DNA of 35,948 nt from positions 1 through 35,948 of the forward strand of contig NZ_FMCI01000353.1 of the NCBI RefSeq assembly GCF_900091845.1, given 5' to 3'. The notes below the pieces were generated by a model. That model had not been told where the DNA came from. It worked only from the letters and a program-made list of their open reading frames with translations, and ran no database searches. Of this stretch, positions 24,229-32,292 are shown in pieces. Within the stretch, counting starts at the first letter, position 1, and each line of letters opens with the position of its first letter. The translations under genes were made by a program, and so were the position numbers. This stretch comes from Streptomyces sp. SolWspMP-5a-2 (lineage in GTDB: Bacteria; Actinomycetota; Actinomycetes; Streptomycetales; Streptomycetaceae).

Positions 24229-24962
24229 ACGCCCTGCTCGACAGCCACTGCCACCTGACCGGCTACCAAGATCCGGTCGCCGTCCTGCGCCAGGCCGCCG
24301 ACGCCTCGGTCGACGTCGTCGCCGTCTCCGAAGACCCGGGAGAATACCGACTGCTGCGCGCCCGGCTCGGCAGACGCCCTGGCGTGCACCCCGCACTGGG
24401 CATGCACCCTCTACGAGCCCACAGCTTCACTCCCGCCGATCTTGCCCGATTCCTGCGCATGCTGCCCGAAGCGGAGTGGATCGGCGAGATCGGGCTCGAC
24501 TATTCCCCCGCCGGGCGCAGCACCCGCCGCGCGCAACTGCGAATCTTCGAGGCCATCCTCTCCGATCCCCGAACCGGGGCCCTGCCAATGACCGTGCACA
24601 GTCGCGGCGCCGAGAAGGACACCCTCTCTCGACTCGCGCAGACCGGCGCCGCCGCTGCGATCTTGCACTGGTACACGGGCCCTTTAACCCTGGTAGACGA
24701 CGCCCTAGCCGCAGGACTGTGGTTCTCCGTCAACCCCGCCATGACCACCTCAGTAAAAGGCCGCGCCCTACTCGACGCCCTCCCGCCCGACCGAATCCTC
24801 CTCGAGACCGACGGGCCCTTCGCCCGCTATGGAAAACGCCCGGCCCGACCAGCAGACCTCGCCGACGTCATTGTTCACCTCGCCACTCGCTGGGCACTCA
24901 CGCCCGAACACGCCACGCAACAACTCCAGAGCAACCAACAACGACTTCTCAGCAGCACATAG
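24225..24962 (+). CDS. qatD: QatD: TatD-like metal-dependent hydrolase of the Qat system
   Basis: A 245-residue TatD-family protein with the full metal site: DSHCHL (H-x-H, residues about 6-11), GMHP, GEIGLDYSP (Glu), MTVHSRGAE (His), ILHWYTG (His) and ETDGPF (Asp). TatD enzymes are metal-dependent nucleases or phosphoesterases. GTG 24225 overlaps the qatC stop (GTGA), closing a four-gene coupled operon. The length is near the family norm of ~250-260, so the gene looks complete and active. It probably removes or processes a nucleic acid or nucleotide product in the Qat pathway (inference). Confidence 0.9.
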   Translation: MNALLDSHCHLTGYQDPVAVLRQAADASVDVVAVSEDPGEYRLLRARLGRRPGVHPALGMHPLRAHSFTPADLARFLRMLPEAEWIGEIGLDYSPAGRSTRRAQLRIFEAILSDPRTGALPMTVHSRGAEKDTLSRLAQTGAAAAILHWYTGPLTLVDDALAAGLWFSVNPAMTTSVKGRALLDALPPDRILLETDGPFARYGKRPARPADLADVIVHLATRWALTPEHATQQLQSNQQRLLSST

Positions 24963-25257
24963 CCATGCTTCTGCCTGGCAGCCACCACCGACAGTTCCGT
25001 TCTCGCAGCAGCACGTACCAGCAATCACTGAACATGCCCACCGCTCACCGCAGATGACACAACCTGATCACCAGAACCCACTACCTGAAAAAACCCAGCT
25101 CACCCCCACCCGCCACGGCACCACACCCCAACTCACACACGCCCAGGACAACCACTCCGCCCGACCTGTCCCCCACCCCAGACCGATAAGCACAGGTCAG
25201 CCCATCCACCACTGATCAGGAACACCACTCCTGGACATCGCCCTCGCCGCACTGGGC
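24963..25257. other. 295 bp without a supported gene
   Basis: A-C rich on the plus strand, with open frames of low-complexity Thr/Pro/His/Gln composition that lack ribosome sites. No clear terminator or repeat. It is a candidate location for a transposon end if Qat is cargo, but I found no matching motif. Confidence 0.4.
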
Positions 25258-25461
25258 ATGGATTGGGCGGGCGCGGTCCTGACCGTCGAGGCCGCCCCCG
25301 CGTCGGCCGCTCCGTCGGCGGCCCCGACGGAGCGGCCGACGCGGGAACACCACGAGGAGTGCGACAAGGTGTGCTACGAGGGCGGGACCTGCACCTGTGC
25401 CCTCATCGAGCGGTACGGGCCGAACTCCGAGCGCGACGACTACCGACCGCCCCGGCTCTGA
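25258..25461 (+). CDS. small Cys-rich acidic protein
   Basis: A 67-residue frame. The first part is low complexity (PASAAPSAAPTERPTREHHE) and is encoded by a perfect inverted repeat. The second part carries C-x3-C and C-x-C (EECDKVCYEGGTCTCALIER) then YGPNSERDDYRP, which looks like a small metal-binding or disulfide protein. A strong terminator follows the stop at once, supporting a real gene. The start is uncertain: ATG 25258 lacks a clear ribosome site. Function unknown. Confidence 0.5.
   Translation: MDWAGAVLTVEAAPASAAPSAAPTERPTREHHEECDKVCYEGGTCTCALIERYGPNSERDDYRPPRL
25297..25345. repeat. 22-bp perfect inverted repeat inside a small gene
   Basis: 25297-25318 (CCCGCGTCGGCCGCTCCGTC plus GG) pairs perfectly with 25324-25345 across a 5-base loop. 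It lies in the low-complexity part of the small gene. It is longer than normal terminators in this window and could be a folded mRNA control element, a recombination site or a protein-binding site. Confidence 0.75.
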
Positions 25462-25465
25462 CCGG

Positions 25466-25492
25466 CCCCGGGCCCGCTGTCAGGGCCCGGGG
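25466..25492. terminator. bidirectional stem-loop terminator between convergent small genes
   Basis: CCCCGGGCCC (25466-25475) pairs with GGGCCCGGGG (25483-25492) across a 7-base loop. It starts four bases after the stop of the plus-strand gene and lies 28 bases beyond the stop of the minus-strand gene at 25521, so it can serve both. Confidence 0.8.
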
Positions 25493-25520
25493 ATTCGTGC
25501 GGCATGGCACCGGTGGGCCA

Positions 25521-25706
25521 TTACCGGCGGCGCGGGATGGTGACCCGGACCTCCGCCAGGACGGTGCCGGTCGCCGGGTTGCGGTGCCCGGGGACGTACA
25601 GGCCCCAGTCGGCGTCACCGGCCGTGAACCAGCGTCCGGCCCACGGGGCGTCGGCGATCGTGAGTACGCGACCGGCGAGCGGGCCGCCCAGGAGTCGGAC
25701 CTTCAC
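25521..25706 (-). CDS. small phage-type conserved protein (M-x-R-L-x-G-G-P motif)
   Basis: A 61-residue protein starting MKVRLLGGPLAGRVLTIADA and ending in a basic tail (VRVTIPRRR). The opening motif resembles small proteins of actinobacteriophages and prophages that begin MxxRLxGGPxDG; their function is unknown. The central part (RWFTAGDADWGLYVPG) suggests a small beta fold. It is convergent with the Cys-rich gene and shares a terminator with it. ATG 25706 is the start. It may be a prophage leftover or a normal accessory gene. Confidence 0.55.
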   Translation of the reverse strand: MKVRLLGGPLAGRVLTIADAPWAGRWFTAGDADWGLYVPGHRNPATGTVLAEVRVTIPRRR

Positions 25707-26258
25707 AGCGGTACCTCCATCCGGCGGGACTCTCCCGCCTCATCCCCTGGTGGGGGTCGGCATCGGAAGGACAGCACCGGGGCGCCGGCGGCTTCCGTCC
25801 CGGCCGCCGCCGGGCTGACGGCGGTGGGGCGGCCCGGCCGACGCGCAACCGGTTCAGCGTGCCCCGGTCCCCTGCCGCGGCCCGCGCCGCCCATCCCGCC
25901 CGTCTCTTCCTCCTTCACACCGGCGAGGGGGCATGGGCCAAGCAGCCGCAACGGGGATGTCAGCAAGCCACGGCAGAACCGCGCGGTGACCTGCGCGGAC
26001 ACGGGGACGCTCTTGCAGGCTGCGCAACACCTACCGCAGCCCTTGGCGCAGCACCCAGCGCAGCAGACAGGCGCAACCGTTTGCTCCTGGTCGACGGGGA
26101 CGGCTGGTCACGCGGCCCGGACGGCTCCGTGGGCGCGGGCGAGGTGGCGCAGTCTCAGCGCCCTGGCTGCACCCTGCCGACGGCTGCGGCAAGGTGCAGC
26201 GGTCCAGCTCGTCCAGGCCCTTTGTCGTCTGGGAGCGCCGAACTGCAGCCGGGTACGG
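25707..26258. other. about 550 bp without a supported gene
   Basis: A long plus-strand open frame crosses this region but has Arg/Pro/Gly low-complexity composition, passes through the opposite-strand small gene and the terminator, and is a GC-content artefact. I see no motif, repeat or RNA gene. Confidence 0.5.
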
Positions 26259-27521
26259 CTACTTGTCCGGGAAATCGTCGTAGTGGACGCTCTTGGCGTC
26301 GTTGAAGGAGAGTTCCGGGCCGACGCGGGTTCCGTCGCCGCGCACGACCTGGATGGTGTGGTTACCCACCCAGATCGCGGCGGCCTTGTGCGGCGGCGCG
26401 ATGAGTTCCTGGGTCCAGGTCTCGGATGTCATCTTCGTCGTGGTCTCGGTCCGGGAGAACTTCGTGGTGACGCTGAACGACATGCTGAACTCGCCCGAGC
26501 CGATGGGGGATGTCCACCCTTTCTTGAACCCGAACGAGAATCCGACGTCGCCCCCCCACGTGTCCGCCGCCGCATCCGTGGTGCCGGTCGTCGTGCTCGC
26601 GGTGGTCTTCTGAGCGACGCTGGTCGTGTTGTTGATGTGTCCGGCCAGGACCCAGCTCGCCTTGCGTTCGATCTTGTAGAACGGTGAGTGCTCCAGTTTC
26701 CAGGGGACGGTGTAGTCCTTGTCCGCGATGGCGGTGAAGGGGATCCAGGCGGTCTCGGTCACCTTCGCCTTCGTCTTCTCCGCGGGCTTGGCCGTGCTGC
26801 CGAGACTGGGGGTCGCTCCGGGGTCGGGCTCGTCGGACGGAATCGGAAGGCACAGGACGTACATCTCGGGCAGGCCGTCAGGCTGGTTGTGGCTCACGTG
26901 GGCGGCGAACGTGTTGGGCGCGATCAGCGCGGTCAGCGTCTCGTCCGGACTGTTGAAGCCAGGGGTCTTGTTCTGCCAGGCGCTGAAGTCGCGCTTGGAA
27001 CCCGTGCCCTTGTCGGTGTACGTCTGCTCCACGATGGAACGGAACGCGAGATCCCTGCGCACGCACCACACGGCGTCCGTCGACGGCTTGTCGTAGGTGT
27101 TCTCGGCCACCACGCAGCCCAGGGCTACATACCCCTTCGGCGGGATGGGGCGCCACACCGAGCAGTAGTACTTCCCGCCGCTGCCGGTGTCCCTCCAGAC
27201 CTCCTCGTAGTCCCGCGGCGCAGCCAGGGCCGGTGTGGATGCCTTCTTCGACGCTTCACTGGAGTTCTGCTTCACGCACAGGACCACGAGGTGCTCACTC
27301 GTCTTGCTGGCCTTGTCGGCGTGCGGGATCTTCGCCTTGAGATTCGCCGATTCCCACGCGTTGAAGCCCATTGATCCCAATGCCCGGAACCCTTTCGGGG
27401 CCTTTGGATGCCAGAAGCTCACCCACTGGGTGCCACCTGTGTTCTTGTCGTCCCAGCACCAGGTGAACTCGTCCGTGAAGGCGAGTGTCAGCTCGCCGAA
27501 ATCCATCGCTGTCGTCTGCAT
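26259..27521 (-). CDS. Vps62-like protein with aerolysin-like C-terminal domain
   Basis: A 420-residue protein without signal peptide. The first ~240 residues contain tandem beta repeats of the Vps62/DUF946 type: WCWDDKNTGGTQWVSFWHPK then PKGFRALG; VWRDTGSGGKYYCSVWRP then PPKGYVALG; DKGTGSKRDFSAWQNKTP. From about residue 265 comes a beta-rich domain with long Ser/Thr-alternating strands (TTASTTTGTTDAAADTWGGD; SMSFSVTTKFSRTETTTKMT), which resembles the pore-forming region of aerolysin-type toxins. It ends HTIQVVRGDGTRVGPELSF. Vps62-like fusions to pore-forming modules are known in bacteria and fungi; a secreted or released toxin or immunity role is inferred. ATG 27521 or the in-frame ATG 27506 starts it. 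Confidence 0.7.
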   Translation of the reverse strand: MQTTAMDFGELTLAFTDEFTWCWDDKNTGGTQWVSFWHPKAPKGFRALGSMGFNAWESANLKAKIPHADKASKTSEHLVVLCVKQNSSEASKKASTPALAAPRDYEEVWRDTGSGGKYYCSVWRPIPPKGYVALGCVVAENTYDKPSTDAVWCVRRDLAFRSIVEQTYTDKGTGSKRDFSAWQNKTPGFNSPDETLTALIAPNTFAAHVSHNQPDGLPEMYVLCLPIPSDEPDPGATPSLGSTAKPAEKTKAKVTETAWIPFTAIADKDYTVPWKLEHSPFYKIERKASWVLAGHINNTTSVAQKTTASTTTGTTDAAADTWGGDVGFSFGFKKGWTSPIGSGEFSMSFSVTTKFSRTETTTKMTSETWTQELIAPPHKAAAIWVGNHTIQVVRGDGTRVGPELSFNDAKSVHYDDFPDK

Positions 27522-27543
27522 ACCGCACGTCCCGTCGCAGGAA

Positions 27544-27606
27544 TTTCATCGGAGTCCGGCGCTCTCCGGACTCCGGAGAGCGGCGTCCGGCGCCCACGTG
27601 ATGAAA
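27544..27606 (-). promoter_or_regulatory. nested inverted repeats upstream of the Vps62-like gene
   Basis: CGCTCTCCGG (27560-27569) pairs with 27573-27582 across three bases. Around it GAGTCCGG/CCGGACTC offers an alternative pairing, and an outer TTTCATC (27544-27550) pairs with GATGAAA (27600-27606). Located 23-85 bases upstream of the start, this could be an operator or a folded 5' leader with alternative structures. Confidence 0.5.
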
Positions 27607-27640
27607 CCTCGCCGAACCGTGCCACAAGATCACGCAGGCT

Positions 27641-28100
27641 TCACTCGGCGGCCTCAGAACACTGTCGAGTCACCCGATCAGGGGCGGCCGGTTCCGCTGG
27701 TTCCCCGCCGCTTCGGGAAGCGTCGCACCGGACGCCCTGAGGCCACCACGCCGTTCTGGTCCCGGACCGCGCACAGCACCTCACCAGCCCAGACCCGGCA
27801 CGTGGCCGTCCGCCGCCGGGAGTTGGTGACGGGATGCAGCCGGCACACGAGGCCGGACGGGTCACCCCCAGCCAGCGACGGACAAGTTCCTCGGACCATT
27901 CCTGGAGCGGGCCTTCGAAAGCGAGGTTGTCTCCACGGATCACGGTCTGGAGCAGCTGCGCACAACACCGTCGCTTTGGTGGCCAGATCGGCCGGGCTCC
28001 CGAGCACAGGGACAGCGGCGCGGACGCGGGCGGCGGTGTCCGGGCGGAGCAGCAAGTAGGCGTAGAGGGTGGCAGCGCCGAAGCCCTCCGATGCCTGGGC
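27641..28100 (-). pseudogene. frameshifted hypothetical gene next to the IS
   Basis: On the minus strand one frame gives LLRPDTAARVRAAVPVLGSP then ADLATKATVLCA. A second frame continues with AQLLQTVIRGDNLAFEGPLQ then EWSEELVRRWLGVTRPA. A frameshift near 27965 separates them and nothing sensible continues to 27641. This looks like an unrecognised helical protein broken by mutation, its upstream part removed or displaced by the adjoining IS at 28104. Confidence 0.4.
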
Positions 28101-28103
28101 CCA

Positions 28104-29020
28104 GGTTCTGTCCGGCGGATCACTGACGGAGCCAGAGTCGGATCGCTGCGACGGTTAGTGCGGTGGAAGACGTAGGCCCTCTTGTCGTAACGCGTCGCGA
28201 CTGCGCGGGAGTTCTTGAGCCGGTTGACGGTCCGTTCGACCTCGTTGCGCCGCCGATAGCGGTCGCGGTCGAAGCCGGCGGGCCTGCCCCCGTTGCTGCC
28301 CTTGCGGCGCGCGGTCGGACCGCTGGTCCTTCGGTTCCGCAATCGTGTGCCGGATGTCGCGTCTTCGCAGGTAGCGGCGGTTTTGGCGAGAGCTGTTTGC
28401 CTTGTCGCCGCTGATGTGGTCCGGCCGGGTTCGGGGCCTTCCGCCTGTGGCCTCGGAACTCGGATCCGGTCCAGGACCTCGATCATCTGCGGTGCGTCGC
28501 CACTGTCCCGGGGTGGGCAGGAGGGGCGTGGGGCGGCAGCCGCCTTGGCCGGCGAGGTGGATCTTGCAGGTCAGGGCGGCCCGGGACCGTCCGAGTCCCT
28601 CGTCGGGGCGGTGGTGCCGGGGCGTCGTCCTTTTTTCTGGACCCGCGGCTTGGCCTTGCGGGCGCCGGCCGCGTGCTGGTGGGCCCGGCAGGACGTCGAG
28701 TCGACCCCGGCCATCGACCCGTCGACCCGCCCCGCCAAGTCGGCGTCGGCCTGGACCGAATGCAGGATCCGGTCCCAGATGCCGTCCGCCGACCAGCGGC
28801 AATGCCGTTCGTAGACGGTCTTCCACGAACCGTAGCGTTGCGACAGATCACGCCACGGAGCACCGGTCCGGAACCGCCACCGCACCCCGTTGACCACCTG
28901 CCGGTGATCCCGCCACGGACGACCACGGCCATCAACACCGGGCAGCATGGGCGATGTCCGCTCCCATGCCGCATCCGTCAACTCACCCCGACCCAGCGCA
29001 AATCAATTTCGGACAGCTCC
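28104..29020 (-). mobile_element. decayed IS5-family insertion sequence
   Basis: About 917 bp. The ends match as imperfect terminal inverted repeats: GGTTCTGTCCG (28104-28114) and, inverted, GGAGCTGTCCG (29020-29010), 9 of 11 positions. The inside is filled by a frameshifted IS5-type transposase reading leftward. The length and end sequence fit actinomycete IS5-family members. A target duplication is not clear (CCAG on the left, CTAG-like on the right). Confidence 0.75.
28155..28981 (-). pseudogene. IS5-family transposase, frameshifted
   Basis: ATG 28981 opens a frame with MTDAAWERTSPMLPG, then WRFRTGAPWRDLSQRYGSWK (the DUF4096-type N-terminal domain) and GVDSTSCRAHQHAAG (first catalytic Asp). 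The sense then moves to a second frame (ALTCKIHLAGQGGCRPTPLL ... GDKANSSRQNRRYLRRRDIR, second Asp) and to a third (EVERTVNRLKNSRAVATRYD, catalytic Glu region). At least two frameshifts separate the three parts, so it cannot make a full DDE transposase unless these are sequencing errors. Family members often use one programmed frameshift, but not two at such places. Confidence 0.8.
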
Positions 29021-29302
29021 TAGCGCCTGCCGGTCTGCGACGCCGTGCCAGCGGCCTGTCAGGCAGCGAACGCCTTTGGCCGTCTGCTCCTTGAAGCGGT
29101 CGCCGCGGCGTTGCCCGACGACCCGGCGGGCAGCTCAGGCGTCACGGTCCGGCCCGAGGGCTCCCGGGGGCATCGGGCCGGGAGGCTTCACCGCGCGCCT
29201 GCTCGGTGCGTAGGGTACGAGCGGCCCGGGGGTGTGCGCGCCGGGGCCGCAGTGGTCGCGCGGACGGCGCGAGCGGAGTGCCGGGAACCGGGGGTAGCGG
29301 CG
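29021..29302. other. about 280 bp between the IS and the glycosyltransferase gene
   Basis: Contains a plus-strand in-frame stretch (CQAANAFGRLLLEAVAAALP, then DDPAGSSGVTV) that looks like the tail of a gene truncated by the IS, continuing into the glycosyltransferase frame without a stop. No independent gene can be supported. The glycosyltransferase promoter is presumably here. Confidence 0.4.
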
Positions 29303-30841
29303 ATGGGGGACGTGACGGGCGCGGGGCGGCCAACGGGCGGAGTGGCCGGCGAGGGGATCGCGCGGCTGGACCGGCGGGTGTTCGCCGTCGCCGGGGTGGT
29401 CCTGGCCGTGCTGATGACACTGGCGTCGCGCTACGGCTTCCACATCGACGAGCTGTACTTCCTGGACTGTGCCCGGCACCTGCAGGCGGGCTATGTGGAT
29501 CAGCCCGCGCTCGCGCCCCTGCTGGCCCGGGTCTCGCTGTCGCTGTTCGGGGTTTCGGAGGTGGGCCTGCGGCTGTGGCCCGCGCTGGCAGCCGCGGGCA
29601 CGGTGGTCGTGGGCGGGATGACCGCGCGGGAGTTCGGCGGCGCGCGGCGGGCCCAGTTGCTCGCGGCGGTCGCGACCGCCACCATGCCTGTGCTCCTGGG
29701 CGGCGCGCACCTCGCCAACACCACCTCGTACGAGATGCTGGCGTGGGCGGCGATCGCGTTCGTGGTCGCGCGGATCGGCCGCACCGGCGACACGCGGTGG
29801 TGGCTGGCCGCGGGAGCGCTGGTCGGCATCGGCGCGGAATTCAACCACCTCGCGGCTGTTTTCGGGATCGTCCTGCTGGCCGCCGTGCTGCTGGGGCCGG
29901 CCCGTCGGACCGCGGTTGACCGCCGTCTGCTCGCGGGTGCCGTGATAGCCGTGGTGCTCGTGCTGCCGGACCTGTGGTGGCAGTCGCGGCACGGCTGGGC
30001 GATGTTCGAGATGACGCGGGCACTGCACGCGAAGAACGGAGGCCTGGGGAACGTCCTCACCTGGATCGTGGGGCAGTTCGGTATGGCCTGCCTGGCGATG
30101 ACGGTCCTCTGGGTGGCGGGCCTGCGGTTTCTGTGGCGGTCCGGGCGACCGCTGTGGCAGTGCCTGGTGACCGCCTACGCGGTGCTGTTCGTGCTGTTCG
30201 CCGTGACGACCGGAGCGCAGGTGTACTACCTGGGCGGCCTGTACGTGTCGCTGCTGGCCGCCGGTGCCACGGCACTCGACGCCCGGCTGCGATCCCGACC
30301 GGACCGGCTGCGCGGCTTGATGTTCGCAACAGCCGTCTCGACTGCGCTGCTCGGCGTGATCGTGCTGCCGGTGCTGCCGCCCTCCGATGTGGCGTGGGCG
30401 TACGGCATCAACGCGAATTCGGGGGAATCCCTGGGCTGGCCGCAACTGGTGGGCACGGTGCGGCAGGTGTGGACCGGGCTTGCGCCCGGGCAGCGGGCGA
30501 ACGCGGTGATCTTCACGGCGGACTACGGTGAGGCCGGCGCCGTCAACGAACTCGGCCGCGGGATGGGGCTGCCCACCGCGGTGAGCGCCCACAACTCCGA
30601 CTGGTGGTGGGGGCCGGGCAATCCCGACGCGACGACCGTGGTGGCGGTCGCTCCCGGTCCCGGCCACGCACCCGAGTACACCGCCCGTCTGCGCCGGTAC
30701 TTCCGGCACGTCCGCGTGGCCGCCACCCTCTCCAACCCCTACGGCGTGCACAACGTCGAGTGGGGCGGGCACGTCTACGTCTGCACCAGCCCTCGTCGTC
30801 CCTGGGGCGAGATGTGGCCCGAACTGCGTACCTACGCGTGA
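29303..30841 (+). CDS. GT39/PMT-like membrane glycosyltransferase
   Basis: A 512-residue polytopic membrane protein with roughly ten to twelve hydrophobic segments between residues 25 and 380. The first extracytoplasmic loop has FHIDELYFLDCARHLQAGYV then DQPALAPL. The acidic D-E after the first span and the DQPPL-like motif are typical of PMT_2/ArnT-type enzymes, which move a sugar from a polyprenyl-phosphate carrier to an acceptor outside the membrane. The C-terminal ~120 residues are a soluble domain (TADYGEAGAVNELGRGMGLP; HNSDWWWGPGNPDATTVVAV). ATG 29303 has GGGGG about ten bases upstream; the frame is open back to 29045 but lacks a site there. It is a common Streptomyces gene type. Acceptor unknown. 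Confidence 0.82.
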   Translation: MGDVTGAGRPTGGVAGEGIARLDRRVFAVAGVVLAVLMTLASRYGFHIDELYFLDCARHLQAGYVDQPALAPLLARVSLSLFGVSEVGLRLWPALAAAGTVVVGGMTAREFGGARRAQLLAAVATATMPVLLGGAHLANTTSYEMLAWAAIAFVVARIGRTGDTRWWLAAGALVGIGAEFNHLAAVFGIVLLAAVLLGPARRTAVDRRLLAGAVIAVVLVLPDLWWQSRHGWAMFEMTRALHAKNGGLGNVLTWIVGQFGMACLAMTVLWVAGLRFLWRSGRPLWQCLVTAYAVLFVLFAVTTGAQVYYLGGLYVSLLAAGATALDARLRSRPDRLRGLMFATAVSTALLGVIVLPVLPPSDVAWAYGINANSGESLGWPQLVGTVRQVWTGLAPGQRANAVIFTADYGEAGAVNELGRGMGLPTAVSAHNSDWWWGPGNPDATTVVAVAPGPGHAPEYTARLRRYFRHVRVAATLSNPYGVHNVEWGGHVYVCTSPRRPWGEMWPELRTYA

Positions 30842-31053
30842 TCCGCGCGGACAGCCAGGTCGGCAGGGTCGGCAGGGTCCTGCGCAGGGTCGGCGGCTGC
30901 GGTACTCGTGCCAGTGCTAGGCCGGTGGTTCGTTCGCCGGGTCCGCGACGCAGTCCAGCGGGATGATGAGGTCGCCGGCGAGCTGTACGCGTTGCACGCC
31001 TGGGCCTCTCGGCACCCCTCCTCGGCAGCCTGGTCACCGGCATCCTCCGGCAC
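30842..31053. other. short gap with a minus-strand gene tail
   Basis: On the minus strand a frame ends with VQRVQLAGDLIIPLDCVADP then ANEPPA and a stop at 30917-30919. This looks like the C-terminus of a conserved protein, but no upstream part can be joined to it. The direct GTCGGCAGG repeats near 30860 are short and probably of no consequence. Confidence 0.3.
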
Positions 31054-31419
31054 GTGATCACTGTGCGTGCCCGCCGCGACCGAGACGGCTGGGTCCCCGT
31101 CGGCCTTCTGCACCACGCGGGCAGCCGTTGGGGCGTCCCGTACCGCAAGCACGAAGCACTGCGCGGCGGCGAGTCCAACAGCGACACCGTCCGGGCGGAG
31201 CTGCGGCCGCCGTACGGCCACGGCCAACGCGCTCCCCCCATCCGGCTCTCAGCCGTTCCCGCCCGAGTGCGTGCCGCCGCCGTCAGCCTGGTCGCCGCTT
31301 CGATGCAGTTGGGCGACACCGGCTCTCGCGACGTCACGGCGGCAGAGGTCGCCGTGGTCGCCGCCCGTACCGCGCACGACGTCCCTGGGCACGCCGTCGT
31401 CGCCTACCTCCGCGGTTGA
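31054..31419 (+). CDS. hypothetical protein, possibly a remnant
   Basis: A 121-residue frame with host-like third-position GC over most of its length (VPVGLLHHAGSRWGVPYRKH; AARTAHDVPGHAVVAYLRG). No motif, signal or membrane span. GTG 31054 lacks a ribosome site, so it may be part of an older, longer gene. It precedes the broken gene at 31534 on the same strand. Function unknown. Confidence 0.35.
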   Translation: MITVRARRDRDGWVPVGLLHHAGSRWGVPYRKHEALRGGESNSDTVRAELRPPYGHGQRAPPIRLSAVPARVRAAAVSLVAASMQLGDTGSRDVTAAEVAVVAARTAHDVPGHAVVAYLRG

Positions 31420-31533
31420 CCACCAGCGCGACTCACCCGCGAGCGGGGCGACAGCGGGGGGCTGCTGTCGTCCCGCTCAGGAGGGGCCGTCGTGCCCGGA
31501 CCGGCCCGCTCCTCCCCCGCCTTCCGCGCCAGG

Positions 31534-31899
31534 GGTGTGGTGCTGTGCGGGTCGACCCGCTTCTGACAGCAGTTCGCCGACAGCAGCGTCCACGGGACCG
31601 TCGCCAGCCGTATCGTCCTCGCACCCGGCTGCAGCCTGAAGCGGCGCCATCCGGTGCGGCCGACCCGGGGCCGCGCCGACCGCTTCAAGCACGTCTGGGG
31701 ACGCCCTCTGTGTCCAGAGGATCGGCCTCGGCGGCGAGGTCCTCGTCGTCAACCTTGGCGGCGTCCTCGTCGTCGGCCCCGGCGGCTGCCTCGAAGACAG
31801 CACCCGCCGCGAGATCGCCTACACCCGCACCCTTGGCAAGCCCATCCGCTACAGCCGCCCCGGCTTCGCCGGACGACGAAAACAGCAGGCCGCTCTGAG
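31534..31899 (+). pseudogene. decayed nucleoside deoxyribosyltransferase-like (DUF4406-like) gene
   Basis: GVVLCGSTRF at 31534 is followed by an in-frame TGA (31564-31566) and then QQFADSSVHGTVASRIVLAP and GCSLKRRH. A frameshift before about 31700 leads to GGEVLVVNLGGVLVVGPGGC then LEDSTRREIAYTRTLGKPIR and YSRPGF. The order VVLCGSTRF, IVLAPG, EVLVVN-GG, STRREIAYA-LGKP matches the small actinobacterial proteins related to nucleoside 2-deoxyribosyltransferases. With a stop, a frameshift and a degraded middle, it is not functional. Confidence 0.7.
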
Positions 31900-32236
31900 C
31901 AGGAGTCACCGACCAGCCAGCCGACATCGCCTCGAGACACATTCATGCCCACCACGGTCGTCGGCCGGTTCAGCCGTCCGCATCACCGGCACCACCGCCC
32001 GGCTCACCACCCTGGGTATCCCGCTGACCGCAACGCCTCCACCGCCCGCCGACCCCGACCCATCGCTCCGGAGACCGGCTGCACCGCCCCGGGTCGACCG
32101 CTCTGCCCTCGCCCGGTGCACCCCCGTGACCATGCGTGCCGCCCATCAGCGCACCGGCACCGACCGCCAGCTCCTCGGCGCCGGCGCCCTGCTGGTCGAG
32201 TTCGGGACGCCGGCGGCAGCGGTAGGAAGGCGGGCG
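31900..32236. other. about 340 bp without a supported gene
   Basis: Pro/Arg/His-rich open frames only. One plus frame near 32100-32215 (TDRQLLGAGALLVEFGTPAA) may be a coding scrap. No repeats or RNA features seen. Confidence 0.35.
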
Positions 32237-32264
32237 GCCTCGTGCGGTCGCAGCCGCACGAGGC
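32237..32264 (-). terminator. stem-loop terminator of the NmrA-like gene
   Basis: GCCTCGTGCGG (32237-32247) pairs perfectly with 32254-32264 across a 6-base loop, 29 bases beyond the minus-strand stop at 32293. Confidence 0.75.
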
Positions 32265-32292
32265 TGCCCGGGTGCTTCCGTTGCGTTGTGCC

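Noticed and set aside
25263..26687. Plus-strand open frame of 474 codons
   Set aside because: Crosses a terminator, an opposite-strand small gene and the end of the Vps62-like gene; low-complexity composition.
31685..31942. Minus-strand 85-codon acidic frame
   Set aside because: The plus strand here shows the C-terminal half of a decayed DUF4406-like protein, which explains the codon bias.
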